This document shows, in pieces, positions 55,205 through 63,590 of a stretch of 64,000 nt of DNA. Location: NCBI GenBank assembly GCA_002104905.1, contig MCFE01000034.1:150712-214711 (forward strand), given 5' to 3'. Each line of letters begins with the position of its first letter. Position 1 is the first letter of the stretch. The translations under genes and the position numbers were made by a program. This DNA comes from Basidiobolus meristosporus CBS 931.73. Taxonomy: Eukaryota > Basidiobolomycota > Basidiobolomycetes > Basidiobolales > Basidiobolaceae. The notes beneath the pieces were generated by a model, which saw only the letters and a program-made list of their open reading frames with translations, was not told the DNA's origin and did no database searches.

Positions 55205-56160
55205 GGTTAGGGGGAGTGAAAGTCACCAAGATAGGTGAAATATTTATTTGAACTCAGTTAGGGGAGGGAAAGTCACCAAGGTAGGTGAAATCTTTATTTG
55301 ATTTCAGACAGGTCTAACTACAAATAAAGAAGCCAGCTGGGAATAGAAGATTCCCAAAGTAAAAACTAAGTTGAATATGAATACATCTAAGCTAAAGTCA
55401 AGGCAGTATCCCAGAGTACACTGGAGTTCAGGTTAATGGGGGAGTGAAGTAGATAAGCTTGAGAGATATAATAATCTTTCAGGAAGTGGGTAACAGCAGG
55501 TGAAGGGGAGTTTTTGATAAGTGAAGTGAATCTTGAGAGCAGAGATTCCTCTAATGAGAAGGTCTTGTAAACTGGAGAATCAGGAAACTCTTTAAAGGCA
55601 TGGTCAGTAGGTTCCCAGTAAAACTGGTCAGAGACATTTTGAGAGAATTGTTTAGCAATACTTTTGTCAAGTACTACCTCTAGAGTGTGATGGTTGATAA
55701 ATCTCATGTTAACAATCTTAGATAAATTGTAACCTTGTTGCTTGAGATACATCCTATGCTCAGATATAGGAATAAACTCCACATTGGCAAAGTAGCAGAC
55801 AGCCCAGTCAGTAGCAGGAGGTAAATCAGAAGTGGCAGGAAACTTTCTTTTGGTCTTGGGAGCAGCAGCAGGATTTCTTGAGGAAGCAGGAACAGGCTTT
55901 TTGACAGCTTCAGAGTAGGAAGAGTGAGGAGGAGCAGATGACTCTTGGGGAGTCTTGTTGACAGGAAGAGTTGGCACAGGGACAATAGATTCTTGCAGAT
56001 CAGAAAAGGCAGAAAACAGCTTTTGAACTTGCTTTTTGAGTAAAGCATTTTCAGCTTCAACAAGTGCAAGCCTTTCCTCAAGGAAGGAAATCTGAAGGGA
56101 ATGGAGTGAAGGCATCAGAAATAAGAAGCAGAGGGTAAGATGGGGTGGGTGGGTGGGTGG
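55205..56160 (-). mobile_element. LINE-like element carrying only an ORF1-type gene
   Basis: The minus-strand ORF1-like gene (56115-55387) is followed by a short 3' region ending in two tandem tail units (about 55310-55258 and 55256-55206) built on an AAATAAAGATTTCACC motif, then TTGGTGACTTTC and a C-run with TAACCC. The 5' side has a GGGT run (about 56143-56161 on the plus strand). No reverse transcriptase or endonuclease frame lies beside it. The same tail occurs in two more places (56233 and 56761), so this is a repeat family. Non-autonomous LINE or HeT-A-like behaviour is inferred. Confidence 0.55.
55387..56115 (-). CDS. LINE ORF1-like (gag-like) protein
   Basis: Single exon, 242 aa, minus strand. 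The N-terminus is a leucine-zipper coiled coil (LEERLALVEAENALLKKQVQ), followed by a Pro/Ser/Lys-rich linker with a basic patch (PAAAPKTKRKFPATS), then a globular part with FIPISEHRMYLKQQGYNLSK, IVNMRFINHHTLEVVLD and a C-terminal helical segment. Coiled coil plus basic linker plus RRM-like fold is the usual layout of non-LTR retrotransposon ORF1 proteins, and the ISEHRMYLKQQGYNLSKIVN-type block resembles the ORF1 domain of fungal LINEs as I remember them. The function would be RNA binding in an RNP particle. No second ORF follows; the stop is TAG. Family assignment rests on layout, not on a database match. Confidence 0.6.
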   Translation of the reverse strand: MPSLHSLQISFLEERLALVEAENALLKKQVQKLFSAFSDLQESIVPVPTLPVNKTPQESSAPPHSSYSEAVKKPVPASSRNPAAAPKTKRKFPATSDLPPATDWAVCYFANVEFIPISEHRMYLKQQGYNLSKIVNMRFINHHTLEVVLDKSIAKQFSQNVSDQFYWEPTDHAFKEFPDSPVYKTFSLEESLLSRFTSLIKNSPSPAVTHFLKDYYISQAYLLHSPINLNSSVLWDTALTLA

Positions 56161-56232
56161 GAAAATTAGCGGGGAGAAGAGAAGGAAGGAGCAAAAATTC
56201 CAGAAGTCAGAATTTATAGATGGATGGACAAG

Positions 56233-56450
56233 GGTTAGGGGGGATGAAAGTCACCAAGTGGTGAAATCTTTATTTACTTATGACAAGTATCTAAAGAAGC
56301 CAAGTTAATCTGAAGTAATTCCTAGAAAGTAAGGTCTGAGAGATATCTTCCTGGTAGGCCAGGTCTGAGAGGTGAGAGGCTGAGTGGTACTATATTTCCT
56401 GGTTAGCTAGGTCTGAGAGAGGTTTCCTGGAAAGCCAGGCCTGAGAAGTG
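56233..56450 (-). repeat. Truncated copy B of the LINE-like 3' tail
   Basis: About 215 bp that nearly matches 56761-56970 (direct repeat, 528 bp apart, a few percent different). Read on the minus strand it ends AAATAAAGATTTCACC ... GGTGACTTTCATCC and a C-run with TAACCC, as the full element does. It includes short internal repeats around AGGTCTGAGAG. Confidence 0.8.
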
Positions 56451-56760
56451 AGAATCTGAATATATCTGAGCTAAGTTATACTGGTTTGCGGTAGCTGAAT
56501 TGTGGCCAGAATGGCCAGTAGACTGGGGGAACTGAGATGAATTTCTGGGCGATCACTGGCCATATTTACTAGGCAAATCTGGCTAATTAGCATTTCAAGG
56601 ATTTCAGCCAATCAGAGCCTTTACTTTGCCCAATGGTTGATCAAGCCATCTCCCAATGAGCACACATCAATTTATTGATCAAATTTTGCTGGATCCAGGA
56701 TTTGTACCCACAACCATGGGTATGGAAGGGTTAGGGATAACCACAAGGCTAAGTGTTCTT

Positions 56761-56970
56761 GGGTTAGGGGGGGAGGAAAGTCAACAAGTGGTGAAATCTT
56801 TATTTACTTATGACAAGTATCTAAAGAAGCCAAGTTAATCTGAAGTTATTCCTAGAAAGCTAGGTCTGAGAGATATCTTCCTGGTAAGCCAGGCCTGAGA
56901 GTCAAGAGGCTGAGTGGTACTATATTTCCTAGTTAGCTAGGTCTGAGAGAGGTTTCCTGGAAAGCCAGGG
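56761..56970 (-). repeat. Truncated copy C of the LINE-like 3' tail
   Basis: Near-identical direct repeat of 56233-56450, with the same telomere-like GGGTTAGGGG junction on the plus strand and the same AGGTCTGAGAG sub-repeats. Similarity stops after GGAAAGCCAGG, as expected for a 5'-truncated insertion of a minus-strand element. Confidence 0.8.
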
Positions 56971-57011
56971 TGTAGGTGTTATAGTAAGGGCTAGGAAAAG
57001 GTTATAAGAGC

Positions 57012-57081
57012 AGGGGGTCTGGGGGATGCAGTCCCCTAGAGAATAAAAAAGCAGGGGGTTTGGGGGATGCAATCCCCCATA
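57012..57081. repeat. Two G-rich/C-rich hairpin units
   Basis: Two units, 45 bp apart, read GCAGGGGGTYTGGGGGATGC then ARTCCCCY. Each can fold as GGGG-ATGCART-CCCC, and each has two runs of five G that could join a G-quadruplex. Confidence 0.65.
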
Positions 57082-57595
57082 CAGCTCCCATACTCTTTAA
57101 ACTCCTGTTGGATTACTTTTCTCTCATTCTTGGTTCTGGTCCCTTAGGGTTAGAATTCCTCCTCCTAACCCTTATCACCCTAACCATAAATATTTTTACC
57201 CTACAATTGGCACATTGTCTGCTCATACGGTGGGCATGTCTGGGCCAATATTTATCTCCCTATACTGTCCATACGCTCTGTATAAGTCTTGATGACTATT
57301 TAATTAATAAATTGTTATTTTTAATGTATATCTAATAATTAATGGGATTCATCCCAATCTGACCACAATCCCATATTTTGATAAGCTTTGGGCACCATAA
57401 ATTGCGTGGCCCTAATATGATAAAAAAATTCATGGCCAATACAAATTTTCTGTAACCCAATTGCTTTTACCAAATATAAAGTGTATCCCAAAGTTCAATA
57501 TATATTATGGCTATAATAGAAACTTTATTTGACACCATCGCAACTACTACTTATGTTCTATGCGCACATGTATCCCGCGGGAATTGTAAAACTTA
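57082..57595. other. Repeat-rich spacer, no gene
   Basis: Very AT-rich. Near 57141-57186 it has several CCCTAACC/TTAGGGTT-type words. The open frame across 57060-57335 reads through the hairpin repeat and is low complexity, so I do not call it. Confidence 0.35.
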
Positions 57596-58065
57596 GCCAC
57601 GTGGTACAAAAGTGCTTTTATTTTTCATCATGATAGTTTTACATGAGTTCCTAACGCACTTTGAAAGTACGCAGTAGCCATACCCCAACAGGTTTTAAGG
57701 ATGTCCACTAGCTACGTCTACTTGTGTCTAGCAGGAGCCATCAATCATCAGCTGCGCAATACTGAAATGCTTTTATTTTTCATCATGCTAGTTTTGTATG
57801 AATCCCTAACGCACTTTTATAGTGCGCGGTAACCATACCCCAACAGGTTTTAAGGATACCCACTTGCTACGTTTACTTGTGTCTAGCAGGAGTCATCAAT
57901 CATCAGCCGCGTGGTAATAAAGTGCTTTTATTTTTCATCATGATAGTTTTACATGAGTCCTTAACGCACTTTCATAGTGCGCGGTAACCATACCCCCAGA
58001 AAGTAGTGTGGATGCTTACTTTAAACGCTCACCTGTGTATTGTACGGACTATCAACAAACAGCTG
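57596..58065. repeat. Tandem array, three units of 155 bp
   Basis: Units begin near 57596, 57751 and 57906. Shared landmarks include an AGYGCTTTTATTTTTCATCAT block, a CCTAACGCACTTT block, a CATACCCCAACAGGTTTTAAGG block (split in the third unit), and TGTCTAGCAGGAG. The units differ by point changes, so the array is not brand new. It lies upstream of the three-gene accessory block. Confidence 0.85.
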
Positions 58066-58455
58066 CGTGGGAATGGAACATCATAGAAAAGCATTGCTTT
58101 GTTGTTAGCAAGTATTGATCCGCAAATAGTGGTACTATGTGAATTATTGAGTAACTATTTACTCTAGTTGGTTCCAAGATATTCCTAGACAATATGCTCA
58201 AAATCAATATTAGCATCAATAGCTTGCTCTTTGATCACTAAACCACCGCACCCAATATGCGGTGGCCTTGGTTTTGTCTAGCCGTCAAGGAATGAAACCA
58301 GAGTACAGTCACAAGAGAGGCAAAAGTGAAATGTGATGAAGTAAGTGTATATGAAAGTAATATGAATCTACAGGACAGAAGAGAACAACCAGTAGTCAAA
58401 CAGCACTCACTGACACTCCACCGAGTAGAGCACCAACACGGACAATAAACAAGTC
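58066..58455. promoter_or_regulatory. Upstream region of 153-aa gene with hairpin
   Basis: Contains a perfect 8-bp inverted repeat, CCACCGCA/TGCGGTGG, at 58243-58250 and 58258-58265. No TATA box was recognised before the ATG at 58456. Confidence 0.35.
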
Positions 58456-58917
58456 ATGAAGGGAAAGCTTAAGGACCGCTACTCAGGGATCAAGACCAAA
58501 AGAGCAAGCTGCCTCTACCATAGCAGTCCTTGCGCTCCAAAGGAAGACCAAGAGTCTATTATAGACAAAGATTGCGGCAAGAAGAGCAGTACAATTACCA
58601 ATTCTGGTAGTGGTACCTTTGGAAGTCCCGAATACCTGGAGAAAACTCGGAAAAAATTGGCAGATGACTCAGTTGTCCTGAGGAGAAAACGAACCAATGC
58701 GATTGAGCAGTTCCGAAACAAACTTCAGCTTAGTTCTTCTTTGCCACACTATAAAGTACTCCAAGTGGCTTATTTGGATTATAAGCGTATGAAGGAGAAT
58801 CAGGCAGAGACTGATAAATTAAGTGATAGTCAATTGCATCACTTCTTAGATCAGGTAGAGAAACAGTTGCACAGCCAAGAGACGGAACAAGAATTGACAA
58901 TTACAGAAACCAAATAA
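58456..58917 (+). CDS. Uncharacterised 153-aa charged protein
   Basis: Single exon, ATG 58456 to TAA 58917. Basic N-terminus (MKGKLKDRYSGIKTKRASC), a Gly/Ser linker, then a helical charged region (PEYLEKTRKKLADDSVVLRR; AYLDYKRMKENQAETDKL) likely to form a coiled coil. No signal peptide or membrane segment. An AATAAAATAAAA stretch about 25 bp after the stop could direct polyadenylation. I recognise no family. It is the first of three same-strand genes with similar AT-rich, AG-rich codon style, which sets them apart from the housekeeping genes. Confidence 0.6.
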   Translation: MKGKLKDRYSGIKTKRASCLYHSSPCAPKEDQESIIDKDCGKKSSTITNSGSGTFGSPEYLEKTRKKLADDSVVLRRKRTNAIEQFRNKLQLSSSLPHYKVLQVAYLDYKRMKENQAETDKLSDSQLHHFLDQVEKQLHSQETEQELTITETK

Positions 58918-59101
58918 TTTTGCCAATGTAGTTTTGCATTTTAATAAAATAAAAGGGTGTTAATAAGAACAGAATAAAGTTAACTTATGTGTACATCAAA
59001 TGATTCAAATACTGGCTAGATGGATGTTACGTAGGAGCAAGAAGCTCAGTAACTTCAAAGGAAAGATATGATGAATGGGCCACTGACATCATCCAAATGA
59101 G

Positions 59102-59109
59102 TATAAAAG
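59102..59109 (+). promoter_or_regulatory. TATA box of the RG-rich gene
   Basis: TATAAAAG lies about 45 bp upstream of the ATG at 59150, a plausible core-promoter position with a very short leader. Confidence 0.5.
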
Positions 59110-59149
59110 TGGAGAAAGGAGACATAATCCTTCATAAAAAACAAGAAGC

Positions 59150-59923
59150 ATGGAAGCAGGCAGTAGCTGGGTAGATGCCAGGAGTGAAGGTAGAGTACAA
59201 AGAGAGCAAGGAAGGGGACAAGGACGCGGAACCGGGCACGGAAGAGGAAGAGGGCAAGGAAGTGGCCAAATCCAAGAGGAGCGTGAAGGAGGTGTTGCAG
59301 CAAATGTGGATGATGCTGAGCAAGTTGCTGTAGTCACTACCAGGCGGCTGGTCAACCAAGTTTCCCAAGCATTGTCAGAGGTTTGACAAGAGCTTCCGGA
59401 ATATAGGACAACATTGCACCATGAGATATTGCGATGTATGTGCCAGGAGATTAAACAGAGGAGGGGTGATATTGTAAAGCTAAATCGGGATGTTGCTGGA
59501 CTTCAAGCCCAGATTGATTTCAGTTTCCACCATTCTACTGAGGCATTAGTGGCACAAATGGTGGAAGAGTTTGCCCGCATCAGGGCAAGCAATGAGCAGG
59601 GTGCATCTTCCGACCCAGGTGTACTTGCAAGCGACAGTATTGGAGGGGATACTACTTCCTCCCTCGAACCTACCACAAGCCAAGAGACAAGAGCAGAATC
59701 CTCCACAACAATGAGAATGGCCCCCACACAGGTTGATATGGAAGTGTGCAAAGAAGACGTGGAGAAGCAGAGTGGGGATACTATAGGCCAACCAGAAACT
59801 GTAATGGAGGCGGAGAGACCAAGTCATATTGTCATCTTAAAAATACCACAGGTTGATTCATCGCTATCACTTCCCCCATCATCACTGTCTGTGCCCCCAT
59901 CACCACCGCCATCCTCTGGCTAA
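59150..59923 (+). CDS. RG-rich/coiled-coil protein with internal in-frame TGA
   Basis: One frame runs from ATG 59150 to TAA 59923 (257 codons plus stop), broken only by a TGA at 59384-59386. Before it: a GRGQGRGTGHGRGRGQGSGQ box (RGG-like, RNA-binding style) and a helical stretch ending QVSQALSEV. After it: QELPEYRTTLHHEILRC, a coiled coil (DIVKLNRDVAGLQAQIDF) and an acidic/Ser-Pro-rich tail. The codons on both sides continue one helix, which argues that the TGA interrupts a once single protein. Explanations are CGA-to-TGA decay, readthrough, TGG-to-TGA change or recoding. No family recognised. The upstream TATA box and clean ends argue against random sequence. Confidence 0.5.
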
Positions 59924-60114
59924 CTTGAGTAAATAAAGAATTTCCACCATCCCAAATCAATGAATTGACAAGTAATAAGTTGAACTGATAAGATTGACAA
60001 TTTACAGACTAATATATGTAAAGTATGTAGTACTTAAGAGCTTTCAAGTTGTGGTGTATTATCAAGTATTCACTGTCACATAAATCACGCAGCAGTTGTT
60101 GTATCCCTATCCCA

Positions 60115-62944
60115 ATGGCATTAGAAGCCAGCAGTTACAAGGAGCATCGGAAAAATTTTGGCGTTTACCTGGCAACGGTGGCAGGTGTAACAAAACGCAG
60201 CTATTGCTCGATGACCATTACCCCATCTATGCGATACTTGCTATTATATGGAGGGTATTCTGTTGAGCACTTTCAAGACAGCAAAATATCCCCGCCTTAT
60301 GATGAGCATATAGCTGAAGAAACATCCGGCCGTTGAATACTCTATGAGCCCAGCTCAAAGGTTCAAATGATTCACCTTGCAGATCTACACGGTGATGAAG
60401 ACATCACAGTGACAGTTCTCCCGACTCCAGACAACATATCAACTACAGAGGCAGCCAAAGGTGTGATTTTAATTGGCAACAGCTGTGCTAGTGACCACAA
60501 GAATCTCTACATATATGGTGGTTTTGAGCTGAGCCGTAGAGAATACTCAGGGCAACATGAAAGTGCCAAAAAATGGGGGAAAAAAGCGATACAAAGCAAG
60601 AGTGGGGAGACAATCAATAGAAGACTGAGCAAGCTGGAGGTAATCACGTACAAAGATGGCAATGGATGCTCCAGAGTATTGGAGACAAGGCCATTCTTGA
60701 ATAATCTGGCAAATATGCCTTCAGCAAGAGGTTGGGCAGTTCTTACATACGCATTTGATTGCTTATTCTTGCTGGGCGGCTATCCTACACCATCGGAACC
60801 ACCTTATACCCAACCAAATGGGAGTTTTTTAAACAAGTTCTACTGTTTAAAATTGCAAACTGGTGATTGGGAAAGACGATATGTACACTCAGCAATACAG
60901 GAGCTTGGAGAAAACTTTATTGCTGTGGTAAACAAGTATGGCAACCAAATCCAATACATCAACAATGCAAATGTTACATTCACCTATGATGTCGATAATC
61001 AGATCTGGACTTACCCTCCCAATCTAAGTCAGGAAGAAATGAGTACAAAGCAGCTACTAGGGCGCATTCTTAATGAATTGGCAGCAATCTCTCAGCGGCA
61101 CGAGAGGGAAGGCAAAGGAAGTGCTGAGACTGAAAATATCTTGCGGCATAGTGCCCATGGTCTTACTGTCCCACTTAAGAACCATCAAGCATTTGGCGTA
61201 CGATGGCTGATGTATACAGAGGCCATCCATAAAGGAGCATTGCTTGCCGATTCCATGGGACTTGGAAAGACATTGCAGATATTAAGTCTCATATTGGAGA
61301 CACCTGAGCAAAGGCCAAATCTTATTGTTGTCATGCTTGGAATACTTCTCAATTGGGTGATGGAGATAAAGACAAAAACAAGGATATCCGATGAAGAGCT
61401 TCATGTATTTCATGGAAAATTCCAAGCTATCAAGAAGTCAGATATGGAGACTAAGAGGATTGTGCTCACCACCTACCACACACTATGTGTTGAAGCAAGG
61501 AACCCTGATTCGCCTATATGGAATGTGAAATTTGGCCAAATAGTGGCCGATGAGGCAGATACACTTAAGAACTACAAAGGCGGTAGCTTAAACGCAGTGA
61601 GTAAAATTGATGGAGAATCCTTGATACTTGTCACTGCCACCCCATTCCAAAATGAGATTATGGATCTTTATTCATATTTCACATTATTCAATCTATGGGA
61701 AGGCATTCCAAAGGATTTCCATTGACTCCTACTTGAGGAGGCCAATGCAAACAGGCTAGTTGAATGGGTTGTAGAAAGACTTAGCCCATTAATATTGAGA
61801 CGCGTTCCAGAGTCGCAAATATTTGGAGAACGCGCAGTATCCATGCCTAGTATTCAAGAGCAGATTGTCTTGTGCCAATTCTTGCCGGAGGAGCTGCAGG
61901 AGTACAAACAACTGCAGTCAAGTCTTCCAGAGGAAGTCGGTCGGATGGGTGCAAATACCTATCTGCATCTGTACTCATGCCATCCATATATGTATACCTG
62001 GAGCAGGAAGAGGAATCGACTGAAAAAAGCGGCTGATGCTAGCATTGTCCAAGATGTCGAGATGAGTGAGGATGATTTTCTACCTGAGATTGATGAGGAT
62101 CTTGAGGCGGTTGCGGTTGAGGTTGAGGAGCAGCTTCAAGAGATTAATAGCAAAGAGGTTGACAGCTCATCCAACGTTCCATCTACTTCTGCACCAACTG
62201 CCATACGCACCAAAGACGCCCCTACAATTGCCCAAAGAGGGCTTGCGTTAGAGGACTCCAAGCAGGGTATTCATCCAAGATTTCCTCACTGGTGTAACCA
62301 ACAACACTGTGAACAAGCATAGTGGCAAAACTCGGAAAATCATGGAAATCCTGCTTGAAATCCAAGAAAATAAGGAGCACGCACGTGTTATTATTTTTTC
62401 TGGGTTTAATCTGATGCTTGACATAGTGGCTTACCATTTGAGGGAGCAGAGCATTGAACATCTGAAGATTACCGGTTCCACCCCAGTTTGGATACAAAAG
62501 AGCAGTATAGATACATTTGCATTGCCAGTTCCGGAGGGCGAGATTTGTGTGTTACTGATCAACATCAAATGTGGCGCATTTGGATTAAATTTGCAGATGG
62601 CATTGGCGGTGATCATTGCCGACAATTGGTGGAATCCCTATGTAGAAATCCAAGCAAAGGCCAGAGTTTGGAGGGTGAATCAACCAAATAATGTTTCTAG
62701 TTACCAGTTAGTCATGCAAGATTCCATTGAAGCTCAGGGTGTAATTGACAGTCAAACTTGTAAGATTGGCTTATTTGGCCAGATTACGCATACGTTGGTA
62801 GATGAAGCATCCAAAGTACCAATTTCATTACAACTTCAAGAGCAAGATGATCGGTACTTGAGCCAATTACATGAAGCGCAAGGCAGTGGATCTCTGATGC
62901 ACGAAGATGAAGAGGAGGTTGATGAGACGACAGATGAGGAGTAA
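60115..62944 (+). CDS. Kelch-repeat and SNF2-family ATPase fusion (two in-frame TGAs, one frame break)
   Basis: From ATG 60115 one frame runs through TGA at 60334-60336 and TGA at 61723-61725 to about 62260, then shifts by one base and ends at TAA 62944. Residues before 1 kb hold Kelch-like blades (MRYLLLYGGYS; KNLYIYGGFELS; LFLLGGYPTPSEPP; QTGDWERRY). From 61190 an SNF2 ATPase follows: motif I ADSMGLGKTLQ, motif II VADEAD, motif III TATPFQNEIMDLYSYF, then lobe 2 with HARVIIFSGFNLML, GAFGLNLQMA and DNWWNPYVEIQAKARVWRVN-Q. Motif VI has Asn where Gly is usual in RxGQ. Ends acidic. A Rad5/HLTF-like remodeller fused to a beta-propeller would be unusual. Breaks suggest decay or recoding. Confidence 0.6.
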
Positions 62945-63118
62945 ATAGGGGTTGCAATGTACCAGGAATCAAGTATGCCAGACTCAAGGTAGTAGTAGCT
63001 ACTATTGGTAAATAAACAATGAGACTAATCTTTTTGCACAAGAAGGGTGGGAGAGGGAGAGGGAGAGAGAAAAGTCAGAGTGGTACAGTCTAAATAAAAA
63101 AGGGTGCGAGAGTTTTAT
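62945..63118. other. Spacer with GA-rich microsatellite
   Basis: Follows the Kelch-SNF2 gene. A GGGAGA run lies near 63050-63070. No gene is seen. Confidence 0.4.
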
Positions 63119-63375
63119 GGTGATGAAGATAAACATGCATTTGGTGCCGCGCGGTGGTGTTGGGGATTCATCGGGCACAAATAAAAGTGTGATGCTAGAA
63201 TATAGTGATGAAAATAACCATAGGTTTGGTGCCGCGTGGTGCCAATTTGGTATTGAGATTCATCAGGCACAAATGAGAGTGCAATACTAGAATATGGTGA
63301 TGAGAATAACCATAGGTTTGGTGCCGCGCGGTGCCAATTTGGTTTTAAGATTCATCAATATGCGGTAATGAATGA
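63119..63375. repeat. Tandem array, three units of about 85-92 bp
   Basis: Units start at the word GTGATGA near 63120, 63205 and 63297. Shared blocks are GTGATGARRATAA, then ATAGGTTTGGTGCCGCG, then GATTCATC. Units two and three are closest. The array sits after the three-gene block and before the partial gene at the right edge. Confidence 0.8.
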
Positions 63376-63499
63376 TTTGATATGTGCCTTTGTTGGATGG
63401 ATGACATGCGTTAGTTGGTACTAAAATAGTCTACTCCAACAAAAACCGCAGGGTATGCCCCCGTGTCTGTTTCATGGGGTTCAGTAAATCACCCAGGGC

Positions 63500-63507
63500 T
63501 ATATAAA
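63500..63507 (+). promoter_or_regulatory. TATA box of right-edge gene
   Basis: CTATATAAAA lies about 90 bp upstream of the ATG at 63591. Position and sequence suit a core promoter. Confidence 0.45.
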
Positions 63508-63590
63508 AATGAAGACCTCTTCTGTAAGGTATTCAGACACAGACGCGAGAGTTAGTGAAGTACTTGAATCTTACTCACAATTGTAAGCAA

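Noticed and set aside
56640-56720. tRNA-like T-arm (GGGTACAAATCC) on the minus strand
   Set aside because: The stem does not pair and no acceptor or anticodon arm can be drawn; no tRNA gene is supported anywhere in the window.
57060-57335. Leucine-rich 91-codon frame with membrane-like segments
   Set aside because: It runs through the G/C hairpin repeat and TAACCC words, so the hydrophobicity comes from AT-rich sequence.
57596-63375. CRISPR-like interpretation of the tandem arrays
   Set aside because: Units are long and contiguous, with no short conserved repeat alternating with unique spacers, and the DNA is eukaryotic.
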